A stretch of DNA of 64,000 nt from assembly GCF_036320965.1 (NCBI RefSeq), contig NC_092251.1, forward strand, positions 5,518,501-5,582,500. The letters are read 5' to 3'. This document shows positions 10,385 to 21,839 of this stretch, in pieces. The stretch's first letter is position 1. The number at the start of each line of letters is the position of its first letter. This DNA comes from Panulirus ornatus. Lineage: Eukaryota; Arthropoda; Malacostraca; Decapoda; Palinuridae. A model generated the notes under the pieces. That model searched no databases. It had not been told where the DNA came from and saw only the letters and a list, made by a program, of their open reading frames with translations. Made by a program: the position numbers and the translations under genes.

Positions 10385-10880
10385 CTCTTCAGAGGAGCTC
10401 CCGTAGCGCCAAAGAAGCCAGCCACGTCCACCGGTTACAAAGTGTGTATTCTGCGTAGGTTTCCGGGAGTGAATACCCGGTCACAGGGAAGTGAGAGTTC
10501 GGTATCTTCCATATGGAAATTGCACCTTAGGCCTAATGAGTGTTATGTCAAAACGGTGTACGTAGATTGGAACAGATGGATGGTGTCCAGAATGCAGAAG
10601 AGAAAGTGTAATGCGTACGTGCCTGAGGGCGTAGTTTGATATAGGCTTATGTCTGGAGGAATGGTATTAAAGACTGGGTCGGAAGGGCGGTTGCTTAATG
10701 CTCTTCAGATCATTCATCATTTCAGGTCGTATGTACTTGCTCATTGTTGTGTTTATTGGGAGAGGATGGGATCTGCAGGTACAGGTTGACTGAAATATGA
10801 AACAGGAGCCAGTTTCTTTGTGTTTTGACGGTTGGCTGTGGAGTGAGTGTGGATGTAGGGTAAGCTTTTCGCCCTTCCTC
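10385..10880 (+). repeat. Dispersed repeat family X, copy 1
   Basis: It shares ordered blocks with 14490-14950 and 18400-18800: a GCCACGTCCACCGG-like start, then a TCTGGNNGNNTGGTNTT block with GACTGG, then a GGTTGCTTAATGC-like segment. No ORF or family signature identifies the element type. Confidence 0.5.
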
Positions 10881-11690
10881 CTTCACCCTCTCTATCTTTC
10901 CATACCTCTCAGGTCAAATTAAACTTGGAAAAATACGAGAGAAGAGACGATCTATGCTTCCTGAAGACATGCCCATCAGAGGCAGCAATGGACGCACGCC
11001 TTCCCATCTGACGTCCAGAGGGGGGGGACAAAACCTGCCGTAGTACGGAAGGAAGACCTCGCGCCCCTTACCACCTCCGGAGATTAAGGAGGAACGAAGG
11101 AAAAACGACCCGAGATCCCTCGGTGTAACAGGAATCCTTCTCCAGCAAACTTTGAAATACGCAGCATCTGATCTTCGAAGTCACGCAACCCTACTGCATC
11201 AACTTTCTCTCTTATTCTGATGATACTATTCAACGTTATTGAGTTGCCATGTCGAAAACCATGTGCAAATGTAGAAAGTCCCTGAGCAAGTGTCAATTTT
11301 CATGTCGATTTTCCTGCAGTCTGTCAGGCTACTGAGGGGATCAAACGTGACTGTGGAGAAACCTCTTGAGAGGAGGTGAAGGTGGAGGAGGACGGCAGGT
11401 ACTGAGGAACCCTCGCATAATTAAGTTGTGAACACCGAGGGAGAATGTGCCCGTGGTGGTGGCGGTGGTGGTGGTCCTTTGCCGTCGCTCTCTGGGAGTC
11501 GAGAGAAAACGGGGAAGGGGAGGGGTGGGAGAGGGGAGGTTCAAGGCGGCACAGATGGCGTGGGTGTGGCGAGATTTGAATTCTCGCGGACCATGATTGG
11601 TAAGGAGATTGCATTGAGTGCTTGGGTGGTGTCTCTCGCAAATTGTGAGCTTCTCCCCCCCCCCCCCCTCCTGCACACACTATAAACAAG
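10880..11690. other. No gene seen; low-complexity G- and C-rich tracts
   Basis: Contains a GGC/GGT-rich stretch at 11450-11475 and a poly-C run near 11657. The ORFs here have biased composition and no recognisable domain. Confidence 0.4.
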
Positions 11691-11691
11691 A

Positions 11692-11812
11692 CCTCACTCG
11701 TTCGCACACATGACCCTCACTGAGCCTCGAGGACTCACACCATGACCTCCTCGTTCGCACACATGACCCCCCCCCCAACCTCGAGGACTCACACCATGAC
11801 CTCGCTGACCCA
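11692..11812. repeat. About 60-bp direct repeat, two copies
   Basis: TTCGCACACATGACCC ... CTCGAGGACTCACACCATGAC occurs twice in tandem, with a C-run expansion in the second copy. Confidence 0.8.
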
Positions 11813-11891
11813 CTATGACCAGGCCTCGACTTCGCACCATGATATGTACTACCTTGGTGGATCCCTGCTGAGGAAAGTATGGCCACATCCA

Positions 11892-11976
<85 letters not shown>
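11892..11976. repeat. (GT)n-(GA)n compound microsatellite
   Basis: Seven GT units, then about 35 GA units. Confidence 0.95.
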
Positions 11977-11980
<4 letters not shown>

Positions 11981-12292
11981 GCGTTTGCGTTAGGTACTTG
12001 TTACACGTATACTTTCACGAGGCCGAGGAGCGAATGCGTAAAACGACCCGCGTGGACGTAAAATGGTGAGCTGTAAAATCTGGAATGTGTCAATTTTCAA
12101 GTCCAGAGCGAGCACCACAGAGGGAGGTGGGAGAAGAAAGCAACACACATGGTGTGTGCTGGGGGCTCTTAGCCAACGCCCGACCACCGGCAGCACCTGA
12201 CCACTGCTCTCTCACACCCAACAGCAGTTGTGGGGGAGGGGGTTGGGTGCGTGGGTGTGTGTCAGTGTTCCTCAGTCCCTGTTGCTAAGCGA

Positions 12293-12294
<2 letters not shown>

Positions 12295-12369
<75 letters not shown>
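12295..12369. repeat. (CT)n microsatellite
   Basis: About 37 CT units. Confidence 0.95.
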
Positions 12370-12371
<2 letters not shown>

Positions 12372-12624
12372 CCTAAAGCCCTTCCGTAATTAATTTTTTT
12401 TCCGAGGCGTGTCGGTCAAAAGTGCAAGAAAAAAAAAAATTGCACCGATGTATCTCTTTATTTTTCTTTAATTTCTCTTGTCCACACCCAACATGTGCGC
12501 CATCACGATATGTTCACAACACCTGTTAGACAACCAAAGGATGACGTAAAAATGATTACTCGGTACGCTGGTTTCTTCAGGGATTACGAAATATATTTTT
12601 TTTTCAACTATCTATCATCCTGTC

Positions 12625-12705
12625 TCTGCTACTGAGTGTAGCGCAGCCTTGAAGTTGCAAGAGCCCTGATCATTGAGATAGGGGTCTTGTGGGTTCTATA
12701 ATGAA

Positions 12706-12767
<62 letters not shown>

Positions 12768-12768
12768 G
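12625..12768 (+). repeat. Dispersed repeat family D with (AAT)n tail
   Basis: GCTACTGAGTGTAGCGCAGC opens a block of about 80 bp that ends in (AAT)n at 12706-12768. An inverted copy lies at 21541-21625 and a diverged direct copy at 8840-9010. The microsatellite tail suggests a retroposed element. Confidence 0.6.
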
Positions 12769-13660
12769 CCTTAGAAGCCTCACTTGGAATTCATATATCC
12801 CACAGTGTTCACGTATGTCACATTTGTTCACATGAAACATTTTCACTTCAAGATAAACAATAAGTAGTCACTTCCTGCTTGACCCACGCAGCCACGTGGT
12901 ATTACGGGATGGTGAACTCATTCTCATTCTGTCACATGTTGATGATACGAACTCTCATTCCTTTTGAGTTCTGTACGGTATCTTCAGGTAGTGAGGTTCA
13001 GTGTGGGGGTGTCAAATCATATCTGATCTGTTTCCCTGCAGTACATTCGACCACTCAACCGGCTGGCTTCATGTCCACATCGATCTTCCCCTCCTTCGTA
13101 TATCGTTCCCACACGTCTCCCGTGGTCGCTCGAGGAGGAGGAGGAGGAGGACCCCCTTCGCTCAACGAGTGAGGTGAGGTCGGGGTCGGCGGGGCGAGGG
13201 GGCGTTGACGGCATCGTCATCAGCCAGGGGAGTGCTTCTCCTCGCCCTGCCGCCGACGTCGTCTGTGTACATAACCTGCCGGAGACGACGAGCATGGGTA
13301 GCGTCTCGACTCGTGATGAACACCTGTTTCACCTCCAGAGCCTCATCTTTCCACCCTCGTGGATGAGAAGCCATTCGCTCCTCCTTTTCCCTAAGAAAAT
13401 CGTCTCATGTATCCCCCCTTTTTTAATTTTTTTTTTACCTCTTTACGAGCAGAGGAAAGCTCCGTGTCTATCCTTACCTCCGCCTGCGGGGCGTTTTCAA
13501 TGACGATCCTCGATTCTTCCCTCAACTGCGCCCTGCGTGCATCTTATCCTCCCCTTCTCTCCCGAGCTCCAGCTGACGACGATGCGTCCCGACGGCGTGG
13601 CTCCAGATGTGGCGAATCTCTCACTCTCCCGCGGGAGGGAGGAGCCGCCTCGCCCGGATG
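12769..13660. other. Upstream region of the putative promoter; no gene seen
   Basis: CpG content rises from about 13080 towards the TATA element at 13664. Open frames here are compositionally biased and lack domains. Confidence 0.4.
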
Positions 13661-13663
13661 GCA

Positions 13664-13726
13664 TATAAGACCGTGGCAGCACGTGCAAGGCGTCATTACC
13701 CCGCCAGTTCGTGGACGGTGGAGGCG
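13664..13726 (+). promoter_or_regulatory. Candidate core promoter (TATA, Inr, DPE-like)
   Basis: TATAAG starts at 13664. A TCATTA initiator with its A at 13695 lies 31 bases downstream of the TATA start, the standard spacing. AGGCG at 13722 (+28 relative to that A) fits the DPE consensus at four of five positions. The upstream 80 bases are CpG-rich. The leader exon listed next begins here. Confidence 0.5.
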
Positions 13727-13777
13727 TGTTTGTTATCCGAGTGTCTGGCGTGTGGGCAGGTCTTCACGCGCGTTATG
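13695..13777 (+). other. Candidate leader exon ending in ATG|GTGAGT
   Basis: From the predicted start site there is no ATG until 13775-13777, which is followed at once by the donor GTGAGT. An exon that ends with just the start codon is a common first-exon design in arthropod secreted-protein genes. The next compatible exon I can see is at 29743: it has an acceptor, phase 0, and a signal peptide lacking only its Met. That join would need an intron of about 15.97 kb. Confidence 0.45.
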
Positions 13778-13814
13778 GTGAGTACCCACATGCTGTTTGT
13801 AAGACGATGATGTC

Positions 13815-13912
13815 CTCTGGTCGGGGGTTCGAGCGTCCCAGTAACACGGCTGTTAATGTCCCATGGTCGGGCTTCAAGTGTCCCAGTAACACGGCTTTTG
13901 ATGTCCTGTGAT
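13815..13912. repeat. About 50-bp tandem duplication
   Basis: Two copies of GGTCGGG(N)TTC ... CGTCCCAGTAACACGGCT ... GATGTCC lie directly after the candidate leader exon. Confidence 0.75.
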
Positions 13913-14489
13913 ACGTCCACTTGTAAGAAGGTCCTCGAGGTGCACAACACATCCCTACGGGTGACGTCTGTTGGAGCGGTTGACGCCCGCTTGAGGAGCT
14001 GCTGACCTTCTACTGGTTGGCCCTGGACCCGTGCCTCTCCCCTCAAACGTTTTCTTTCACTGACCGACATGGCAGGGGCGAAATAACGCCCCCACTCATG
14101 GCCATCTCGGATGAAAATAAAATGGGATTAGGAAAAGGAGAGAAGAAATTCATTTAAGCTCCTCATGTGCTTGCAGACCTCTCTTAGAGGCAGGAAGGTT
14201 ATGGGAAGTGTGGGGAAAAGAGAGAAAAGAAGGAAGAGAATCCCACAACTTCGCTATTCGAGGGGAAACAAAAGAGGAGGCGCCACAACGGTCTATCCTC
14301 GTGTGGCTGGTGTCCACAAAGAAATCACAAAGAAGCAGCAGATAGACGTGAGTCACGGGTTCAAGCCTTGGTTTCTTGGGACGTAAGCAGACAGCTCACG
14401 AGGCTTATATGATTACGGCGGACGGAGAGGGATAAATACACACACACACACACACAAACATCTACTTACTTCCTGACGCAGCGCTCAGG

Positions 14490-14950
14490 AAGCCGGCCAT
14501 ATCCACTGGGAAGGACCATACAGCATAGACTGTAGTGATCTTGCATGCGTGACTTTGTGGGGAGAGCGCGCGGCATCTATGCAGTAGGCGTTTTTAGTCT
14601 CCACTATGGTGGTGGTGGTTGCCCCTTGGGCATGAAAGGTCGTCTTGGGATGTGTTGAATTGGTGCATATAGTAATACTAGGACGGATGCCGTCCACAAT
14701 GTAGACGGAAAACTGTGTCTCTAGTTTGTCTGGGGAGTGTGGTCTCTAGTGTGCCTGGGGAGTGTGATTTCAGATGAGTGTATGTCTGGTGGGTTGGTAT
14801 CTTAAGACTGAGTTGGGAGGGTGGTTGTTAAGCGTTTATCGGGTTCCATTTTTTAAGCGTGAATGTGTTTTGTCAGTGATGCATCTGCTGGGTTTTTGGG
14901 GAGATGTGTGAGCGGTGGTTGCTGAAGCTTCGAGCTGGGGGAGGGGTAAG
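14490..14950 (+). repeat. Dispersed repeat family X, copy 2
   Basis: Shares with copies 1 and 3 the GGCCATATCCACTGG-like start, TTGGGCATGAAAGG, GTCTGGTGGGTTGGTAT followed by AGACTGAGTTGG, and GGGTGGTTGTTAAGCG. It has no ORF of note. Confidence 0.55.
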
Positions 14951-15412
14951 CTTATCATCTTTATACACGATCATACAAGCATAATGAGGTGGAATTCTTC
15001 ATCCCCTGAACGTATTAGTCCCCCGGACAAACACAGTAACAGATACGCATGAGAGAATACAATATTACCCCCCCCCCCCATTGAAGGGGCTGTGGGAGGG
15101 AGGGAGGGGGAGGAGGCATGTGTTATCACACTCTCACTAATTCATTAAGAAGTTGGCACGTCATCCCTTTAATAAGGGGGAGGTTCTCTCGCCCTCTGTC
15201 GGCCATTCAAGGGAGCAATTATAATCATTTTGGTGTCAACTCGACGCCGAAAGAGAAAGCTGGCATGGAAATCCATGCTGGTGGAATGGCACATTACTGT
15301 GGCAATCCTTGAGTAGTGTGTCATTACTATTTGTTTGTGACTACTGTTTGTGTGTTACGAGGAGAGAGTTTTACGTTCCTTTTGCCTCTCACAATGTCTT
15401 TCCTGCTATTTG

Positions 15413-15429
15413 CGCGCGCGCGCGCACAT

Positions 15430-15471
<42 letters not shown>
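15413..15471. repeat. (CG)n-(CA)n microsatellite, tail of the adjacent SINE
   Basis: CG units, then about 22 CA units. On the minus strand this is the (TG)n tail of the SINE at 15472-15620. Confidence 0.9.
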
Positions 15472-15473
<2 letters not shown>

Positions 15474-15620
15474 GAGTCTAAACTAGGCACCCATTTACAG
15501 CTGAAGAGCTGGGACTGGCTTTGGGCAAACTGACGCGCCCAGGATTCGAACACATGCGGGACCGATCCCGGGAGAAGCGGTAGGAACACATGGTCAGTGA
15601 CGCTGACTATTACACCGTGT
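15472..15620 (-). mobile_element. tRNA-derived SINE (family B), minus strand
   Basis: Read on the minus strand, the head has a tRNA-like AATAGTCAGCGTCACTGACC (A-box region) and the B box TGTTCGAATCCTGGG. The body contains CCCAGCTCTTCAGC and ATGGGTGCCTAGTTTAGAC, then a (TG)n tail. The plus-strand SINE at 52785-52943 has the same order and a related body ending. Confidence 0.7.
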
Positions 15621-15894
15621 GTGTGTGTGTATGCGTAACTTGAGTCTATACGCCAGCCTAGACGAGTCTATACGCCAACTTTACGGATGGAGAGCCTGGC
15701 AATGGGTGAAAGTCAGGCGGGTGTCGGTGTCTGGAGGGCGATGTGAGGGGGTCCAGCCCAACACCTTGTTGTTCCTCTCCTCCCGTCATAAAGGCGAGAA
15801 GGAGAGGCGATTGTGCCGCGGTGTTCCCTAGCGATGACATGCGTCAGTATACCATTGATGGCAGGACGGAGTACGCCATACGCTTCCCCCAGCG

Positions 15895-15966
15895 ATCGCG
15901 CGCGCGCGCGCGTCTCTTGTTTGTGTGCTAGGCGTGACGAAGCCTCTTTTTTTTGGGGGGGGGGAG
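15895..15966. repeat. (CG)n tract and T/G homopolymer junction
   Basis: A pure CG run of about eight units (Z-DNA-prone) is followed 40 bases later by an eight-T run directly joined to an eleven-G run. Confidence 0.8.
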
Positions 15967-16040
15967 GGGGGAAATGGAGGGGTGGAAGGAGGTTAACGAA
16001 GGCCGAGTGTGTGGAAGTTCACTGGTTCCCGGACGTTCAC

Positions 16041-16041
<1 letters not shown>

Positions 16042-16122
<81 letters not shown>
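16042..16122. repeat. (GA)n microsatellite
   Basis: About 40 GA units. Confidence 0.95.
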
Positions 16123-16125
<3 letters not shown>

Positions 16126-16344
16126 ATATCACCGTTTACTTTACCGAGCATCACAACGCCTAACTAATTTGGGGATAAAAAAAAGGGGGGGGTCTATGCA
16201 AGTAACTTCCAGTTTTATACAATAAATAAATAAATGTATAAACAAAGACTCAAATGAGAGACATTTCCAGGTGTAAAGACGATCGGTAAAAACAACAAAT
16301 GTTGCCATAACCGTTGTCTGCTCTCGACCTGACGGTCTGGTTTG

Positions 16345-16347
<3 letters not shown>

Positions 16348-16418
<71 letters not shown>
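16348..16418. repeat. (CT)n microsatellite
   Basis: About 35 CT units. It is the complementary polarity of the (GA)n tract 230 bases upstream, so the pair forms a potential hairpin. Confidence 0.95.
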
Positions 16419-16422
<4 letters not shown>

Positions 16423-16745
16423 GACTGAAAACATAACGGACCATACATGCGCAGAGTGAGCGTCATTACGTAACTCCCGCGTGCCAACAGGAGGCGACTA
16501 AGGCACCCACCCCTCCTCCCACATCATAACTCCCTCCATCTGAGAACAGAGGGTACCAGATGCTGGCATCTTCCGGGTAGACTCGCTCAAAGTCGCCCGT
16601 CCCGCGACGCAGAGATTGTCGGCATGACGCGCACGACATACCGGGTCCGGGCCTAATGATGCCAGCGGCCAGGCTTTGTCAAATGGGACTCATCATGACG
16701 CATCGTGAATGCTGACGCCATGACATTCAGTGAGGCCCTCATGGA

Positions 16746-16749
<4 letters not shown>

Positions 16750-16805
<56 letters not shown>
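16750..16805. repeat. (GT)n microsatellite
   Basis: About 28 GT units. A matching (CA)n lies at 16912-16940. Confidence 0.95.
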
Positions 16806-16807
<2 letters not shown>

Positions 16808-16910
16808 GTCTGGGGATGTATACTATGTAAGCATACACCATCGCGAGTATACTTGCAGTATATACCCAACGTTTAAAGAACATAGCGACACCTGCATCGA
16901 GGTGTACTTG

Positions 16911-16945
<35 letters not shown>

Positions 16946-17495
16946 CCCGCTGGGTATGTGGCCGCGACCATCACTTAGGGAAAGAACCACATAGTTTCTC
17001 CAGCCGCTCACCCACCTCCTGCAGGAGCAAACACCACTCCCTCCTGCAGGAGTAAGTAAGCACCAAGTGCTCCTCGCTGTAGGCGCCGTCAGGGTAAAGT
17101 CCGGGTTATACGTTCGGTAGCAGGAAGCAGCGTCAACGGAGCAACAAGGAAAAAGAAAAGAAAACGTCTATGGAGTAACAGAGAAAAAAAACGTCCACGG
17201 AGGACCTAAGTAGCGTCGGTCGAATGCACGTAGCAGCAGCAGTAAGGAGAATCCGTAAGCCTGCATGCGGCGGTAAGGAACGCACATGCAACACGGGGGT
17301 TAAGTGTCAGCGCCGTACGTCACAGCGTAGCGCGGGTGGTGGCGACTGTGGCAACAGGTGGCTCCCGGGAGCAACAGGTGGCAGGGGGGCAGGGGGCCGG
17401 GAAGGCTTCCCTCACGCTCGCTGGGCAAGACAGGGGGAACTCGACCATGAATTCATGGTCAAGTTTCTTTCTTCTATATCAACAAAAGAAGAGCG

Positions 17496-17632
<137 letters not shown>

Positions 17633-17636
17633 CCCT

Positions 17637-17866
17637 GGGGATAGGGGAGAAAGAATACTTCCCACGTATTCCCTGCGTGTCGTAGAAGGCGACTAAAAGG
17701 GAAGGGAGCGGGGGGCTGGAAATCCTCCCCTCTCTTTTTTTTTTTTTTTTTTTTTTTCCAAAAGAAGGAACAGAGAAGAGGTCCTGGTGAGGATATTCCC
17801 TCAAAGGCCCAGTCCTCTGTTCTTAACGCTACCTCGCTATCGCGGGAAATAGCGAATAGTATGAAA

Positions 17867-17942
<76 letters not shown>
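17637..17942 (+). mobile_element. SINE family A, cluster copy 1
   Basis: Starts AGGGGAGAAAGAATACTTCC, with a CGTAGAAGGCGACTAAAAGG block and a T-run. It then has the AAGAAGGAACAGAG body and the conserved CGCTACCTCGC...CGGGAAATAGCG end, then an A-run (17862-17883) and (TA)n. It lacks the tRNA-like head visible at 8.6 kb. Confidence 0.75.
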
Positions 17943-18185
17943 GATAGAGGAGAAAGAATACTTCCCACGTATTCCCTGCGTGTCGTAGAAGGCGACTAAA
18001 AGGGGAGGGAGCGGGGGGCTGGAAATCCTCCCCTCTCGCTTTTAATTTTCCAAAAGAAGGAACAGAAAAGGGGGCCAGGTGAGGATATTCCCTCATAGGC
18101 CCAGTCCTCTGTTCTTAACGCTACCTTGCTAATGCGGGAAATGGCGAATAGTTTGAAAGAAAAGAAAAAAAAATATATATATATA
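17943..18185 (+). mobile_element. SINE family A, cluster copy 2
   Basis: Same order of blocks as copy 1 and nearly identical over the AGAATACTTCCCACGTATTC region. It inserts directly after the (TA)n tail of copy 1 and ends in A-rich sequence and a short (TA)n. Confidence 0.75.
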
Positions 18186-18314
18186 TTTTTTTTTTCGAAA
18201 GAAGGAACAGAGCGGGGGCAGGTGAGGATATTCCACAAAGGCCCAGTCCTCTGTTCTTAACGCTACCTCGCTAACGCGGGAAATGGCGAATAGTTTGAAA
18301 GAAAAAAAGAAAAG

Positions 18315-18371
<57 letters not shown>

Positions 18372-18372
18372 G
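18186..18372 (+). mobile_element. SINE family A, cluster copy 3 (5' truncated)
   Basis: Begins at the AAGAAGGAACAGAGCGGGGG body and lacks the 5' third of copies 1 and 2. It keeps the GCTACCTCGCTAACGCGGG end and has a (TA)n tail at 18316-18370. Confidence 0.75.
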
Positions 18373-18399
18373 AACCCTGCAAACCCTAGCATCCCTTTT

Positions 18400-18469
18400 G
18401 CAGGTCTCAGGTACTCAGCCATGTCCACCGACCGGATTCACAGACAAAGATGTGTGGAGGTGGTGGTGG

Positions 18470-18506
<37 letters not shown>

Positions 18507-18800
18507 TGTGTGTGTTGAGATGAGCCCAGAGTATTTGAACCGAGTTTCCGGGGTCTTCATTCCATCAGTTACATCTTGGGCATGAAAGCGGTCTTGTGAT
18601 AGGTTCAATCAAAGTGTGTGACTCGTGTTTTTGTCTGGAGAGCGCATTCTCTGAGAGGCGTAAGTCTGGTAGAATGGTGTTCCATGACTGGATTGTGGGT
18701 TACGGCTTTCTCGTGTTTGTCGGGTCATCTTGTTGAATTAGTTCTGTCAAGACGATGGGTGTCTGTGAGTACAGGTGTCTGAAGCGTGCGGCTTGGGTGA
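18400..18800 (+). repeat. Dispersed repeat family X, copy 3
   Basis: Matches copies 1 and 2 with CAGCCATGTCCACCG, TTGGGCATGAAAGCGGTCTTG, GTAAGTCTGGTAGAATGGTG and ATGACTGGATTGTGGG. Here a (GT)n tract (18473-18512) interrupts it. Confidence 0.55.
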
Positions 18801-19676
18801 AACCTAAATATTTAATCTATTCTTACGAAGCGGCTCCGGTGGAGAAGAACCCGACAGTACCGCATTTAAGCGAGGGGCCCAACATTTAGTTGAGGTGGGG
18901 GGTGACGTGAAATTACTTCTGCTCGGTTCCCTAAGCCTCCAGGAACTTCTCCTTTACTACCCTGTCTCTATTCTGATTAGGAACGTAGGATACTACTACT
19001 GTCCTCCAGCGGATAACTTCGTCGTAGAACATCAGGTCCGCTTCGTTATCTGTCTTCCCCACGTAGTGTTTGTTACTACCTCCCTTGTTTCATGACCACG
19101 TATGTATATCCAGATAATTTCCCTTTTTCACCACCAAGAAACTCCATCTAAATTACCCGGTAGTTAAGAGCGTCAGGGGAAATCAGTCCAATTAGTCGGC
19201 ACAAGCAGGAGTCAGCGGCGAAGGCAATGCACACCACGCCAGCTGATCTTAGCAACACCAGCGGTGGCGCGCGTGGTCTGCTCGCCCACCACACCTGTCA
19301 TCTCTTCCTGAGTCACTATTATTGTTGTGGTGTGCCGAGCCTGAAGACGCTTGGGGTAAGCGGGCTAGGCTAAAACGTACGTCTGTAGGTCCGGAGCTTT
19401 CTCGCCTTCTAATACTGCGATTACCTTCCCTTTCAGATACTTATGCACAAATGCATGTATGATATGTACGTATACGCACAACTGCATCGCACTGTCCTCC
19501 AGCCGATGACCAAATCTCAGACCATGAGATACGTTATCTGTCCTTCCAGTGCATTCCCGTGTTTGACCAACCACAATCCTAGCCAACACGTCAACGAAAG
19601 GCTCTTTACGGTCTGTTAACACGAGTTCCTTATGGCCAACCAGCTCACTGGTTTATTCAGGTTTCATTAATATAAA
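18801..19676. other. No gene seen
   Basis: Mixed-composition sequence of the presumed long intron. No coding block with splice signals and no repeat I recognise. Confidence 0.4.
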
Positions 19677-19925
19677 CGGAAACGGCAACGTGCACGGGAT
19701 AGAGTGCGCTGGAGCGATGTGGTATACAGGGAGCGACTTGCTGTCAATGGACTCTGAACAGGGCATGTGAAGCAGCCGGGGGGGGGGGGGGGACCACAAA
19801 GGTCTGCTGGGTCTGGTTGTAGATGGCGAGCTGTGGTTTAAGTGCATTACACATGAAAGCTCGAGAAAAGATGAGCAAATGCCGCCTTTTCTTCTTCAGC
19901 TTGTGGCCCCACAGAGGGAAACAAC
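19677..19925 (+). mobile_element. 5'-truncated LINE 3' end, same family as the LINE at 1-1124
   Basis: The blocks GGGATAGAGTGCGCTGGAGC, GATGTGGTATACAGGG, GTCAATGG and CAGGGCATGTGAAGC match, in order, the end of ORF2 and the 3' UTR at 850-935. A poly-G run (19784-19796) sits where the other copy has CTGGGGTAAACC. It ends in (ACA)n at 19919-19949. Confidence 0.7.
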
Positions 19926-20306
19926 AACAACAACAACAACAACAACAAGCATGAGAAGAAAAAAGAAAAAACAGCAGAGCGCCAAAAGTTCGACACACAG
20001 CTGGGGTCCTGAGGATGTAGAACTCCCTCCCGTGCAAAAGTGCACATTGATGATTACTGCAAATTATTGGACCACACGATCTTGAAGACTGGACGCCTGG
20101 GGTGGTGTGGCGAGTCTGTGGGGAACTAGAGGGTCGCATGGACTGCTGGGATGATTGATCCACTGATGACATAATCCTTATATGGCGGTGTTGAGACGGG
20201 GGAAGCGAGGAGGATAGAGCGTAATTGAGGAAAGGGAAAGGATAAGAAGACGGTTCTCAAAAAGGATACGTAAAAGATAAGGTTCTACTGTTCATTACAA
20301 ATAAAA

Positions 20307-20309
<3 letters not shown>

Positions 20310-20363
<54 letters not shown>
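20310..20363. repeat. (TA)n microsatellite
   Basis: About 27 TA units. Confidence 0.95.
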
Positions 20364-20364
<1 letters not shown>

Positions 20365-20671
20365 CCTTCATCGAAAATATCAAACACCAACGCTTAAAAC
20401 CAAATGGTATACGCTTAAGGGAACCTAGCATAAGAACTATGGCTGAAGCTGGGGACAACGTAGATATAAACAAACGAATCGTTATGGAACGCAGAACTGA
20501 GAGAGGCTCCATTTGCCCGTCGATATACACAATACACAATTCTTAGCCTCGTTTATTCAGTTTCTTTCGTAAACCAACAAGCATCGTCGCAACGCACACA
20601 AAACCAGGCTGCTGGAGGATGCACCAGAAATACGTACCCAGCAAGCCATCCACATACCAGGAAAATTTACA

Positions 20672-20674
<3 letters not shown>

Positions 20675-20744
<70 letters not shown>
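20675..20744. repeat. (TA)n microsatellite
   Basis: About 35 TA units. Confidence 0.95.
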
Positions 20745-20751
<7 letters not shown>

Positions 20752-21500
20752 GTTTCTCGACAATTTGGCTTCCACTGTCTACTCTGTTCCTCTCTGCACC
20801 CCCCACCCCCTCCCCCTCAACCTTCCAATTACTCAAGAATACATTTCCCAACAGTTCGTTGGTCAGGGAAAGGTTCGGCGGGTAGGTGATGGCGGGGAGG
20901 CATCAATGACCGCCGAAGGGGATTTTAAGGGTGCGAATATTTAACTTCCCTGGCGCTACCGTTCAGCTTCACTGGTAAGTGTGTTGTTAAAACATACTTC
21001 CCCTGAAGACCTTTTTGGTCCAATCCTTCTGAATAATTCATGTTTATATGTATATATGAACGACTCCGACCGCTGATTAGGACATTCTTTCATCACACGA
21101 CGCCACTTCAGCTGTTGGACAATATAATTTCCTCTAACCAACATCCATCTGGCGAGGCCCGGCAACCGCAACTTTCACTATTGCCAACTCATCGTCCGCG
21201 TCTTAAGGACGGAGGGATCCCCCCTCCCTGTGCTTGCGGTAAACCCCATCGTTGTAGCAGTTACGTCGCGTCTCCCCCTCATACGTCACTACCTAAGGGC
21301 TTTCGTTACTAATTGGTCAATTAAGTTGGCTCTTTATTGAGGCCTATCGCTTGCCAGGGTCATGGAGGCCATCAAATCTTGTTATGTTCACCGACCGCCT
21401 AAATCGTAAAAATTCCCTCGTACGATAATAATGTACGAGTGAAGCAATAATACATTTCGGCGGAGCCACTATGATTAAATCTGTATTATAATAGATTTTA
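20745..21500. other. No gene seen
   Basis: Short frames only; no splice-flanked coding block. Confidence 0.4.
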
Positions 21501-21531
<31 letters not shown>

Positions 21532-21540
21532 CATAACTCC

Positions 21541-21625
21541 AAGCTCCTTATCTAAGGACTACGGCAGCCCCAAGGCTGCGCTACACTCAGTAGCATGGAC
21601 AGCAACAGTACAAACAATGGCAGAG
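21541..21625 (-). repeat. Dispersed repeat family D, inverted copy
   Basis: CAAGGCTGCGCTACACTCAG is the reverse complement of the block opening the copy at 12625. A (GT)n tract (21502-21531) lies at its 3' side. Confidence 0.6.
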
Positions 21626-21839
21626 ATGAGAGGTGTCATGACCGATCGAATGTCGTCCGCCTCGTCTCTCACGAGGGAGCACGACGAGACGTACGCCCAG
21701 GAACACTGCCAAAGTCGCTCCGGCAGTGTTTTGCGACGGTGCTGTGGTATGGTACGACAATGACACGACTGTCCTCAAAAGAAGGCTATATTTTGGTATT
21801 TTGTAGCATGTTAAACCTGTTCACTACGACAAGTAACTT

